A stretch of DNA of 64,000 nucleotides from Dimorphilus gyrociliatus (lineage: Eukaryota > Annelida > Polychaeta > Dinophilidae). The notes under the pieces were generated by a model that did not search any database, had not been told where the DNA came from, and saw only the letters and a list, made by a program, of their open reading frames with translations. Positions 40,650 through 51,800 of the stretch are shown one piece after another; the stretch's first letter is position 1, and every line of letters starts with the position of its first letter. The stretch lies in contig CAJFCJ010000006.1 of NCBI GenBank assembly GCA_904063045.1, forward strand, positions 2,594,946 through 2,658,945, given 5' to 3'. The position numbers were made by a program, and so were the translations under genes.

Positions 40650-43061
40650 TTAACTTTCAGAATGCTTTTTCTTCTTTTTCTTTTTAACAATCGATTCTTC
40701 TTCGTCCTGTCCATTTTCCTGTGCCCTCTTCTTCTTCTTCGATTTCTTTACAGGTGTTTCTTCTTCTTCTTCTTCTTCTTGAACCTTTTTCTTTTTCTTC
40801 TTTTTCACTACAACTTCTTCCTCTTCATCTTCTTTTTGTTTTTTCTTTTTATCTTTCTTCTTTTTAGGAGTGGGTTCTTCCTCCTCTTCCTCTTCTACTT
40901 GCTTCTTCTTTTTGTCCTTCTTCTTTTTAGGTGTGGGTTCTTCCTCCTCTTCCTCTTCCTCTTCAACTTGCTTCTTCTTTTTTTCCTTCTTCTTCTTAGG
41001 AGTAGGTTCTTCTTGCTCTTCTACTTCTTCTGTTTTTCTTTTCTTATCCTTCTTTTTCTTTTTCTTTGTCTGGTTTGCTTTTTCAATCTCGAACTGCAAA
41101 AAAATACCTCAATTGCTTATAAAAATTTTAAAGGATATAAAAGCGTTTTACTTCAGCAACAGCCTCTTGCATAACGTCGTTATTTTTCTTTGGAATATCA
41201 CCCGACTCTAAAAATTTCAAACGATCCTCTACTTGTTTCTTCATATGTTCACCAAAAACTTTGGTTGGCATTTCATTGAAGCAATCAATTCTTGAGGCGA
41301 TCGAACATTTATTGGCGAGGTATCTATAAATATCATAATTGAAACATGAAGATATGACATTTTTAATTATTTTACCTGGAAATTCTGCCCTTGTTTTTAG
41401 CTACAGCTTTTGAAATGAAAGCTGAGTGAAAAATCAACCCGTATTTAGGTGTTGCGCCCCTTGTTTTAAGAGCTCTGAACAGAGCTTTCTCAGCTCCCAA
41501 AATTTGTACAGTTGAAGCAGGAAACTTGGCCAAATTTGTTAAACTTCCAGCGTGTGATATAAGTTTAGCTCCAACATTCTCACCAATTAAGGCACTCAAA
41601 TTTGGTGCAATGTCATTCATACGACCAGTAAAGTATGTATATAGCTGTTTTCTATAATCAGCCAACCGAATAACTTTGTCTGCGAATACCAAAATATTCA
41701 TCAAATCCATTTCAGCAATATCCATTCCCATAGATGACTTGGCTGCGTCTATGATCGCAGTAGCCTTTGAAGTATCCATAACTATTTCTTCCAATTTTTC
41801 CAAAGATTCACTTGTTAAGTCTTTTCGATTTTTAATGCATTTAATCACCTAAATATTAGTTAGAGGAAAATTAAACGAATGATCATCAAGAGTTGTTTGT
41901 CTCCTCACCTTTGCAAACATATAGTTTTCATTTACTATGGAAAAAAGCTCTGGAAAATGATATGAATACCATTCCCTGATTCTCATGGAAAATGTGTTGA
42001 TATCTTTATCCAATTGCTCCAGCAAAGCAACACTTTGAATGATCATGTTATCGACTTTATTGACGTTAAATTTCACTTTGGATCTAGAATAACTGTGACC
42101 CAAACCCAATTGAGCAGTGTCGCTAACTTTAGCATCCAGACCTTTAATAAGCTTTGAAAAATGTAATCTGATTCCTCTCATAAGTTCTACGGCAACGCCA
42201 GTATGTAGACATGGTACTTGTAATTCTTCATTGATAGCTCCTCCGATTTTAGGATCTCCCACTGCCAAAATAACTTTTTTCTTCTTTTTCGATTTTGGCA
42301 GATTCATTTCCAAAAAGTCTTGCAGTTCAGCATTCAGAACGCCTAAATGACAAAAGGAAAAAATCAGATGGTTTTGATAAAGTCATAATTGATATACCAC
42401 ATGCTTATAATCAATATTAATCGATAATTTCAACATTTTTAAAGCATAGAAATCTTTAACGATAGGTATTATAACAGTTACAGCATGTATCTTGGAAACG
42501 CTTCTATTAGAAAGGAATTAAGTATGAAAGTTTTACTGCGTAGAATATGAACACGATATTAAAAAACAGCGCCTTTGAAACATAGTGCTTAATAAGATGC
42601 AAATTATCTTGTTACAGCGACAAACATTCTTATAGGTAATTCCAGAAATTTGTGTACTACTTACCTTCCGAGATAGAGTTGATTCCATCTAGTGAATTTG
42701 CTTGACTTTTAAAGGGCTGAAACGCCAGCAACTGAACTACTGAATTAAATTTTCCCAAATCTAAAACGCTTTCTTCAACTTGTGGTTGCATTAAACCAAC
42801 CTCCTCGAATTCTTTAACAGTAAAGAGGGCAAAACCCACAGCATGTTCAAAAAGCACATGTGAGACCTGTAATACAACGTGACTTTTTTAAAATGTTGTT
42901 TTTTTATGAGTTTGAATGAGTTTTAAAGTTTAAAATTAAGCATCATAGATGCTATATAATATAATTATATTATATTAATATATTTCAAGACTTATTGCAC
43001 ACTTTGCTGTAAGATATTAGCTTTAATTGAGAGCGATAATGAAAATCAAACTTACCGCCAT
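40650..43061 (-). CDS. NOP56: Box C/D snoRNP core protein NOP56
   Basis: Six exons in coding order: 43061-43056, 42866-42665, 42342-41909, 41848-41376, 41323-41152 and 41093-40650, 576 residues (human 594). NOP56 pairs with NOP58 on fibrillarin-bound box C/D snoRNAs that guide rRNA 2'-O-methylation in the nucleolus. Seen in order: N-terminal '[13 protein letters not shown]' domain, '[20 protein letters not shown]' , '[18 protein letters not shown]', the Nop domain ('[20 protein letters not shown]', '[20 protein letters not shown]', 'GLIFHSAFI', '[20 protein letters not shown]'), then a Lys/Glu tail with three near-identical '[20 protein letters not shown]' units. The first exon codes only Met-Ala. 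Introns were scanned for box C/D snoRNAs and none met both boxes. Confidence 0.96.
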
Positions 43062-43289
43062 CTTGAAATATAGAATGTCCATAAACTTCGGAAGATAATT
43101 CGATAACAATGTATCTCTTGATAAAATATCTTAAATTAAAAGGCTTGAAAGTTTTTAAAAATTCATTAAAAACTTACAAAAAGGGTTTTTAATAAAAAAT
43201 ATTTTACGAAATAACACTCCAAAAAACCGGACATAAAATATTCGCGCAGTGCACCATAGCCGACTTTGATAGATTACTAGAATTTGAAA
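43062..43289. promoter_or_regulatory. Bidirectional promoter, NOP56 / PIN1
   Basis: 228 bases separate the divergent start codons of NOP56 (leftward) and PIN1 (rightward), so both promoters and both leaders fit in this interval. It is AT-rich with a small CG-containing patch at 43225-43262. No TATA element is obvious. Confidence 0.6.
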
Positions 43290-44110
43290 ATGTCTGAACT
43301 GGAGTCATGGATGGAAGAAGCTGGTTGGATTAGTCGAAACAGCAAAAGCCGGCCAGATGCTTTTTATTATTATAACAAAAAAACAGGAAAGAGTCAATGG
43401 GAACGACCATCTAAAGAAGCTGAAGCAGATAAGGTGGGTAAGAATATTGATGTCTTGGTGATAAGTTAATCTATTTATATCAACACTTAATAAATGTAAA
43501 AGAAATGCAATAAAAAATTAATTTCGCATTATTCGGCTGGTTCCAGTTAATTTTGAAGTAAAGTTTCAGATATACTTGGATTACTTACTTAGCTGAAAAT
43601 TTTTGTAAAATTATCCTATCCTTTTACATTGAGTTTGACTTTGATTACTCAGATTCTGTCGAAATTAAATTTATATTATTATAATTACTATAACAACACT
43701 CAACTCAAGGTTGTAAAAGTTACTATGGAATCTCTAATGACCTGTAATACAGCATTAATGCTCTGAATGAATAATTTCAGGTTCAATGCCTGCATTTATT
43801 GGTAAAGCATCACAGAAGTAGGCGGCCGTCTTCATGGCGCCAAGATGTTATTACTAGGACCAAAGAAGAAGCCCTCGAAGAGTTGTTGGGCTATAAAGAA
43901 AAGATTGATTCTGGAGTATCTACTTTTGAGGAGTTAGCCAAAACTTACAGCGATTGTTCAAGCGCTCGAAGGAGTGGAGATTTAGGTTCTTTCGGACGAG
44001 GAGCTATGCAAAAACCATTCGAAGAAGCTGCATTTAGTTTGAAAATTGGTGAAATAAGCGACCCAGTCCATACTGATAGCGGAATTCACATTATAAAAAG
44101 GATTGCTTAA
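43290..44110 (+). CDS. PIN1: Peptidyl-prolyl cis-trans isomerase PIN1
   Basis: Two exons, 43290-43433 and 43781-44110, give 157 residues (human 163). Exon 1 codes the WW domain ('[20 protein letters not shown]' then 'SQWERP'), exon 2 the parvulin domain. Catalytic and phosphate-binding positions are intact: 'CLHLLVKH' (His), '[11 protein letters not shown]' (basic triad for pSer/pThr-Pro), '[20 protein letters not shown]' (active Cys) and '[12 protein letters not shown]' (His). PIN1 isomerises phospho-Ser/Thr-Pro bonds and controls cell-cycle and transcription proteins. The ATG at 43290 is the first in frame; it is preceded in frame only by a TTG. The exon boundary between WW and PPIase domains is the usual one. 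Confidence 0.97.
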
Positions 44111-44541
44111 TTAATTACTTGAAAAGCTGAGGAGTAAAAAGAGTCCGTGTTATATTATGGTGTATTCATTAAAATAAGTTTTTATTAAGATAAAGAAAAA
44201 CTTGTTAAAAATAAACGAAAATAATAAAGGTACTGCCGAATTCACAGAAGATGTTCTGTAGCATGAGAATTCGAATGACAATGTCTGAAACTTAGTGTAA
44301 ACAATGAAAGTACATTTATCATTTATTTCTTTACTAGAAAATAAATTCTTTAAATGACTGGAATAACTTAATAGAGTGTAATTTTGCGTTAGAAAATACG
44401 GAACCGGTATCCATACTTTTTTATACCCGGATGTTATTAATCCGCTGCTGAGCTTCCGGTTTTCGACTGTAAATATTTGCCTCATAACAAAAAATCGAGA
44501 AAAAAGCAGAATTTCAGACAACTTGATTATTTTTGCCTTAG
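44111..44541 (+). other. Spacer between PIN1 and UBTD genes
   Basis: 431 bases between two same-strand genes. It carries the PIN1 3' UTR and the UBTD promoter. The minus-strand open frame here overlaps the UBTD start and has no homology. Confidence 0.5.
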
Positions 44542-46343
44542 ATGGGAGGTTGCGTAGGCAGTCCACGTAACGGATCCTCTAGAAATGGTGAATCGTCTGA
44601 TGGCCAAGGTATGATGTTTATAGATTTTTTCTGTAAATGGCGCGCCTTAGTTCATTGTTCATATTTTCTAATCTTAAATCTAAGCCTGACCCTTAAGTGT
44701 TTCTTGTAAGAAACGCTTGCTCCCACTGATGATAGAGTTGTTTAACAAGTACTCGACAGAGTCTATCTAAATACTTCAAATAGACTAAATGTTTAATCCT
44801 AGTTTGTTTTCACAAAGAAAAATAAATACACTCACTGTCTGTAATAGAGTATTGTTTACAAGACGTTTGTTACTTAATGGCCTTTTATGACCATACACGT
44901 TTAAATCTAGAAGACCTCTTGCAAAAATCCCTATTAGTATAAATTTACCATCTGTTTTGATAAACAATTAGGCTAATGTTGTGTATAATTTTTAGAACGT
45001 TAGGGTATATTTTAAATTTAAAGGTGTGTTCTTCTGTTGATCAGAGAAAAAGTCGGATTACTTTGCAAAATCGAACGTGACACGCCAAGGCAATCACAAT
45101 CGTCGCAGAATCATATAAAGAATTCTATTGCCTTAACATTTAAAAATATTATTAATAAATAAATATATATATATATACTTCTGGGAAGATTTTAAACGTT
45201 AGTTTATCCTCTAATAGATTTATTAAAAAAACAATTATTTGGCCCTTCCTTCATGCCTTAATCATGTCATAGGAGTGTTTCTTTTGTAAAATATGTGAAA
45301 ATTACATTGATAGTTTTCGTTGAACAAACTCGTCGTTTCTTTTATATCTAGATGAAATGAGAAAGTATAAAGGCCAAATGACAAGTTGTCAACCAACTAA
45401 TATTGCATAGCTATTAAACTACTCAATTTTACGTGCCCTTTTTCGTTTAATATTAAATATACATTACATCTTTTACTGGAAAGAAAAAAAGAATATATTC
45501 TCATTTTCGTGTTTTTTATAAATAAAAAAATTTAGTGCTTATATTATATAATCTACAGAAAGAGAAAGAAATATCTCAGATATATATATCGGATATATTC
45601 TATATAAATAGCTAATTTAATAAATAATTTTCTGCCTACTAAGTCCTACTTATTAGAAGAGTAAATAGAGGTCAAAACAAACTAGAGGCAAATGAAATCT
45701 TTATATATTATATTTGTTTTATATATCTAAATGCGCGTGTCTGGCCGTTGTTTTCTTTCTTTTTTTTTGTGTCTTTTTTAATAAATGTTGTCGTTTTTTC
45801 TCCCTTTTCTGTTAAAAAAAAGAAGAAAAAAAAACTAGTACAAATAGAACACGTCACGTTTACTAGAAATTACTGAAGAGTGTGTATGGCATAAAACTAA
45901 CTAGTTATCTATTGTAATAATTTTTTTTTTCTAGATACTTTATACCCTAAATTCTTTTTTATATCTATATATTTTGCTTCTTTAGCCAGTGTATTATAGC
46001 TTTAATTTATATATGTATATACAGTATATCTTCTAATACGATATAGAGAGGTTAATTTATCTTTAAAGAAGGAAGAAATTATACTTATGCATCTAATTGT
46101 AATACTAATACTTTCTTCTTTTTGTACTTGTTGTTATTTTTTTTTTAATTCAATTCTGTTAATATTTTTATACATATTGTATACACTTTAATAAAAAATA
46201 ATGGAGTATTTGATACACCGGCACAAACAAAAGTAATCTTTTTTTATATTATAAAAAGGAATTACTCAATATCATTCAATAGTTACTTTGTAATTTTTCT
46301 TTTACTATTACTGTCAACATTAGACAGTTTTCAAAGTAAAGTG

Positions 46344-46384
<41 letters not shown>

Positions 46385-47858
46385 TTATAAGCAATATTGT
46401 AGAAACATTATTCATTCAATAAACTATGTCACATATACTAGATTATTTAGGTGGATTATCAGATAGTCGGCTGTTTTATATTGGGTTAAACGTAGATTAT
46501 CGCAAATCAAATTCAACTGTAGGTATACATAAGATAACAAATTTTATACTAATGATGACGTCTACAATTATTTAATTATATTCAATTAATTTAATCACGT
46601 GATTTGACTTGCTTCTATTATTGATTTTCACAGGAAATTAAACAACCTTTGAAAATTATTATATTTTATTCTATTAATAATGCATAGTTAAGGGATAATA
46701 TTATAATCTTTATTATATCCCCTGTAAAGACGGTGTTTGGATAATAATGAGGGTATTGTTAGAAAAATAACTTGGAAAATGGTAGCGATCACGGATGACG
46801 TTCTAGTCAGAAATCAATACACTAAAAGAATAGAATTTAAAGAAGAGGTAGTACTAGTCGTAGAGAAAGAAAGGGCTGGTATTGTGGGATATAAGCGCAG
46901 AGATATCGGATACGCCCAGAACTATTAGCAAGAGGGAGCAGGGAGAGGTAATACACATATAGTAAAAAAAAAAAAGAAAGTGGGCGAGGGGAGGGGGGCA
47001 CAAGAGTGGGAGGAGAATGGAAGCAGGTGTTGGAAGGATTGTGGCCGTTGAACGCTGGGATTATACCGATTAGTTTTTTAAGTATCATAAAGAAGAAAGA
47101 AAATAATAAACGTCCCAACATTTTGATTCATTGAAGTGTAACTAGTTGTTTTCGCATAAAAGTCATTGTTACTCCCTTGCATGAGCAAATAATTAGTTGA
47201 TTTGAATGCTTAATTAAAACTTTCTCAACTCAATGAATTGGAAAAAGAAAATTGACAAATCTTTTATTGCACTTTCAGTTTAAACTAGTTATATAGATAT
47301 ATAACAATCATTTTAAATAGGTTATAAAAAATAAAATAGTACCATTCACTTCCATATACATACTTTAATAGGTTATATAAAAGAGAAATAGTAAAATTTT
47401 CATACATATTACTTGTTTAAAATATAGTTTTAAACATACAAAAGAAACAGAATATTGAATTTTAACATGTATTTAAATATTATATGTACATGTGTACAGT
47501 ATAAATTTATATATATATATATATATTATCATTGTTCTCGTTATTCCGCTTTTTCCAATAGATGAATAGATAAATTCTTAATTCTTAATACCAGTTACGT
47601 TAATACAAATATTATTAACTTTATGATTCTATTTTTATTTTATTGAAGATAGATAATTCCCCTTTAAATATATGTATTTCTATATACAGTATATATATAT
47701 CGTATAAATAGATATAATTAATTTTTTTTATATACAAGCTGCATTATTTATATTTTAAAATAAAATAACGTATAAACTATATATCATACAATATTAGCAT
47801 GGTTTAATTAAACCTGTAAAGTACAATGGGCATAAAAGTGGATAGAAAACAGAGAGTC

Positions 47859-47897
<39 letters not shown>

Positions 47898-47912
47898 GAA
47901 ACAAAAAAAAAG

Positions 47913-47951
<39 letters not shown>

Positions 47952-48873
47952 AAAGAAAGGAAGTAAAATAATTTACTCTCCCTTAATTAGATTAAAGTAA
48001 TTTTGCTATTGCTTGTACGTATATTTGAAAAATCAATTGTTCATGTATAAAAAGAAATCTATACAAGTTATTTCGATGTAAATAAACTCTAATTATATTT
48101 AATTTTCATCTTTACCTTTCCTCTTTTAAACATATTCTCGTCATTTGTACAAGATATTTATTTATTTTATAAATTATTACGAAATTATTATAATATTACT
48201 TATACGGATAATAAGTTGAAGTGTTTCTTTACTTAATACAGTCGCTGTTGGCCGTAATCAACCGTTAAAGCCAGATAGGCATCGCTGGTCGAGCGAAGTA
48301 CCATGGTCTAGAAAAAAATTAGAAGCTGAACGAGAAGCTTTTTGGGACACTGCACCTGCGTATGATGGAAGACGAGAAATTTGGGATGCCTTGAAAGCGG
48401 CTGCTGATGCAGTTGAAAGTGGTGACGTCCAAATGGCCCAGGCCATACTAGACGGCGCAAATGTTAGCCTCCCAAACGGAACACTTATGGACTGTTATGA
48501 TGAATTAGGTACTCATTATTCTCTACCAAAATACGCCGTTGTTCCACCAAATAACTTGACTAGCGATGAACAACTAGAAAACACACCTAAAGAAGAGAGA
48601 CAAGAATCTAGGTGCCCACCAGGTGCCCATGTACCAATAAAATTTCGACTGTATGGAAATCGGGATGTAAGATTAGTTGTTAGAACCACCGATACGGTTG
48701 CAGCAGTTAAAGAACAATTATGTAATGAGGAAGGTATCGAAGCTTCGAAGCAACGTTGGTACTTTTCAGGTAGACATTTAAAAGATAGAATGCGAATCGA
48801 GGAAGCTAAAATCCCTAAGGGTTTCGTTGTACAAGTTATCATCAACGACGCACCGTCTAGCGTATCCAATTGA
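44542..48873 (+). CDS. UBTD: Ubiquitin domain-containing protein (UBTD1/2-like)
   Basis: Exon 1 44542-44608 and exon 2 48242-48873 are separated by a 3.6-kb intron and give 232 residues (human UBTD2 234). The N-terminus MGGCVG matches vertebrate UBTD, with Gly2 a probable myristoylation and Cys4 a possible palmitoylation site. Next comes the UBTD N-domain ('AFWDTAPAYDGRREIWDALK', 'AQAILDGANVSLPNGTLMDC', 'YDELGTHYSLPKYAV') and then a C-terminal ubiquitin-like fold ('IKFRLYGNRDVRLVVRTTDT', 'QRWYFSGRHLKDRMRIEEAK', 'IPKGFVVQVII'). UBTD proteins bind UBE2D-type E2 enzymes and tune ubiquitination of growth-control proteins. Splicing joins phase-1 G with TC to give Val. UBTD1 and UBTD2 cannot be told apart. 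Confidence 0.95.
44609..48241 (+). other. Single large intron of UBTD (3.6 kb)
   Basis: The intron is AT-rich with TA tracts at about 46348-46379 and 47508-47526, a TCACGTGA at 46595-46602, a purine/G-run stretch at about 46963-47035, and a long GA tract before the acceptor. No coding exon or RNA gene was recognised. Confidence 0.6.
47859..47950 (+). repeat. (GA)n / purine microsatellite
   Basis: About 90 bases of almost pure A+G, two long (AG)n blocks around an A-rich centre, lying about 290 bases before the UBTD exon 2 acceptor. Confidence 0.85.
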
Positions 48874-51800
48874 GAATCGTAGAATATTAATTCTTTTTTA
48901 TTTTTATCCCACCATCAAAAAGAGAACTTTTAAAAAAATGAAAAAATGGCTCTATTTCATAAGTCATTTCTCTGTCTCTCATTTTATCCTACTTAAAATC
49001 CTTACCTTAGTATTCCACCCTTTCTTCCTTATTAAACTATTCTCTATGTGGAAGACAACAGAGAATGAAAACTAGTACAAATTCTCTATTTTAGACAAAT
49101 AAGAAGGCGTTCAATTATAACGAACAAAAATACTATTTTATCCTAATTAACTTATTGAATTGAAATTCGAAAGCGGTTCTTAAAAAGAAATTGCTTCTCT
49201 TCTCTCTCGTTCCCACTTCCCACTTTTCCTCTCTCTCTCTCTCTCTCTCTCTCCCCATCTCTCCTTTTATCATCCCACCGCAACTCATCCATTTTTTTTT
49301 TTACATTTTCATTCATTCATTCTTTCTCTCTCTATCTATCTATCTTTCTGTACATATTCTTTATTTTATTATCATATGGAATAGTGCCATTTTTCTATTA
49401 TACCTTTTTTTCTTTATAACCCTTTCAAGAAGATAATGAAAAGAAAAAGAATAAAAAGGGATAAAAAAGAAAGGATATTAAAAATTGAATATTTTTTTTC
49501 GGAAACTATATGACAATAAAGAAAATGAATTTATAAAAAATTACAAATTACAACTAGTCGAAATTTATGGAAAATCTAAGCAAAATATAAATTGGAAATC
49601 AAATTTCTTTTTTTTTTTGTGTGCGTGTTTGTTTGTTTGTTTGTTTTATAAAAACAAAACAAAAAGGACAGTATGATATCTAATTAAATATAAATATTAA
49701 CAAATTAATTTATGCAGACTGATTTCATGAACAACTTAGATTTTTAACATGCTATTTGTTCAGTGTTTTTTTTTTTAAAAAAACTATGATAAATAATTAA
49801 TTTTTCTATTTTCTTTTATTTTTCTTTTTTTGTTTCTGCTGTAAATTTTTAAATATATTTAAAAGAATATAATAATATTGTTGCCACTACTACTACTACT
49901 ACTACCACCACCACCAACAACAACAACAACAACAACAACAATAGTTTAATTGGGGTAAAAGCGAAAGAAGAAAATAAAAAGAAAATATATTTAATTTTTG
50001 AATGAGAATAATAAAGAGAAATGTAATTTTTTGGTTATTTTTGTCTTGAAATATATAATTATTCCTTTATTTGTTTATTAATCTATTATTTTTTTTTTTT
50101 TGTTATTTGTGTTTCTTCTGAGTTTTACAGAAAGAAAATATTTTTTGTGTTAATTTCCATCTTGTGGAATACAAATTTGATACTCTATTAATTATATTTA
50201 TAAGGTTTGTTTCTTAAACGATGCAAAATATTGAAGGATACAAGACGTAAACATAAACGTATATATTTAGATGTTAAAAAAAAAAAAAAGACTAGGAAAA
50301 ATATTTTTTCGGAAAAACCTTGTCCCCATTGTACACTAAAAGGATAATACCTTATTTAAATAAATGTAATTATAGGGAAACGATAAAGAGGAGAAGATAT
50401 CATATATTTAATATCATATAGTTGTTAATAACACTTTGTATAGAATAATATGGAGACATTCTCTTTTTTTTCGGACAATTTAATAAAGTTTAAACGAAAC
50501 TTTTTTTTGTAAGTGTTTATTATATAATAATTATCTTTTTTTCAATATATTCACAGTAAATTCAGTAGATTTAATAGAAAATACAAAAAAAAAATAACAA
50601 AGGTATTATTAGCTATTCGACTGTTAAGTAATCTTTGATAGTAAAGTGTTTTCTTTTTTTTGCTACTTGTTTACCTTTTAAAGTACAAGGTTTAAAATTT
50701 ACATGATGAAAAAGCAGAGAAAAGAGAGAGGGAGAGAGAATTAGACTCTTGAAAAACACTTATTCAACAGGGAAAGAGGTGTGTGACTTGTTTTTCTTCC
50801 ACATGCTACAACTGTTTTAGTTTTAATTGGATATTTATTATTGGATAAATTTGCCAAGTTGTTCATTAATTATGTTTCTATTTTTACATTGTGTCCAGTA
50901 TATATACTGTATTTATTTATATATTCTTTATGAATGTCCTTTTTTTAGGAGTATAAAGAATAACAGAAAGAATACAATGTATATAATGTATATATATATA
51001 TATATATATAAATGTACACTGATTGCAGTTGATATAAAAAGAGGGTTAGCATATGGCGCTTAATGCTTTGAACTTTATTTATTTATACGTACGTACAAAC
51101 ATTTACAGCTTACTGTTTATATTCTATATACATTTTGTGTATATATATTTTGGATCTAATTCTAAAAGTTTTCTTAATTGCATTCCCAGGTTATAAAATT
51201 AATTACAAAAGATATATCGGTTGTATGTTAGAGAGATTATTTATAACACATGTACATACAGAATTACTGCTCCTCCCCCGCCTACTCTCTCTCTCTCTCT
51301 CTCTCTTTGTCTGTCTTTCCGATGTCTTAACTATATGTATATTATATACAGAGATTTACTTAAAAAATTATTTGACAGAGATAAAAACAAACAAAAAAGC
51401 ATAAACTGGGTAAAGGGGATTACAGGTTTTTTTCTCCCAGTTGTCCTTTCCTTCAATAGGGAGAAATAGTAATTTATTTCTCCAAAGAACAAACTCAATT
51501 CTTTCGTCCAAGTTTGTTTAGAATTAACAATATTTCTACTATTTATAATATGGCTCCGTCTTTTCTTTGTCAAGAAAGAAGTATATTATCATATTACAAC
51601 AGATAACTTAAGAATATCAATATTAAATCATCTTTCTATATAAAATGAGTGAATTTATGTTTTATTCTAACATTCTTTGCAGTGTTTTGTTGCAATTAAA
51701 TAGCAACTAAATGTTGTTGAATTTGAAAAAACTTACCGTTACTGATGAATATTTGAAAACAAGATTAATATTGAATATCTAACAAGGAAAAAGTTAATAA

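Noticed and set aside
40644-41211. Plus-strand frames rich in Phe/Leu and Ser/Cys opposite the NOP56 tail
   Set aside because: They are antisense shadows of the Lys/Glu-repeat exon; codon structure, splice sites and homology all support the minus-strand gene.
42343-43055. Possible intronic box C/D snoRNA in NOP56, as in vertebrates
   Set aside because: A box C-like ATGATGC was seen in intron 1 and a CTGA-complement near the end of intron 2, but no intron has both boxes correctly placed with terminal stems.
44150-44566. Minus-strand 138-codon frame between PIN1 and UBTD
   Set aside because: It overlaps the UBTD first exon antisense, has no homology, and reads like translated AT-rich UTR.
49191-49436. 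Low-complexity frames in CT/TTC tracts of the gene-poor stretch
   Set aside because: They are translations of microsatellite and pyrimidine runs without splice context or homology.
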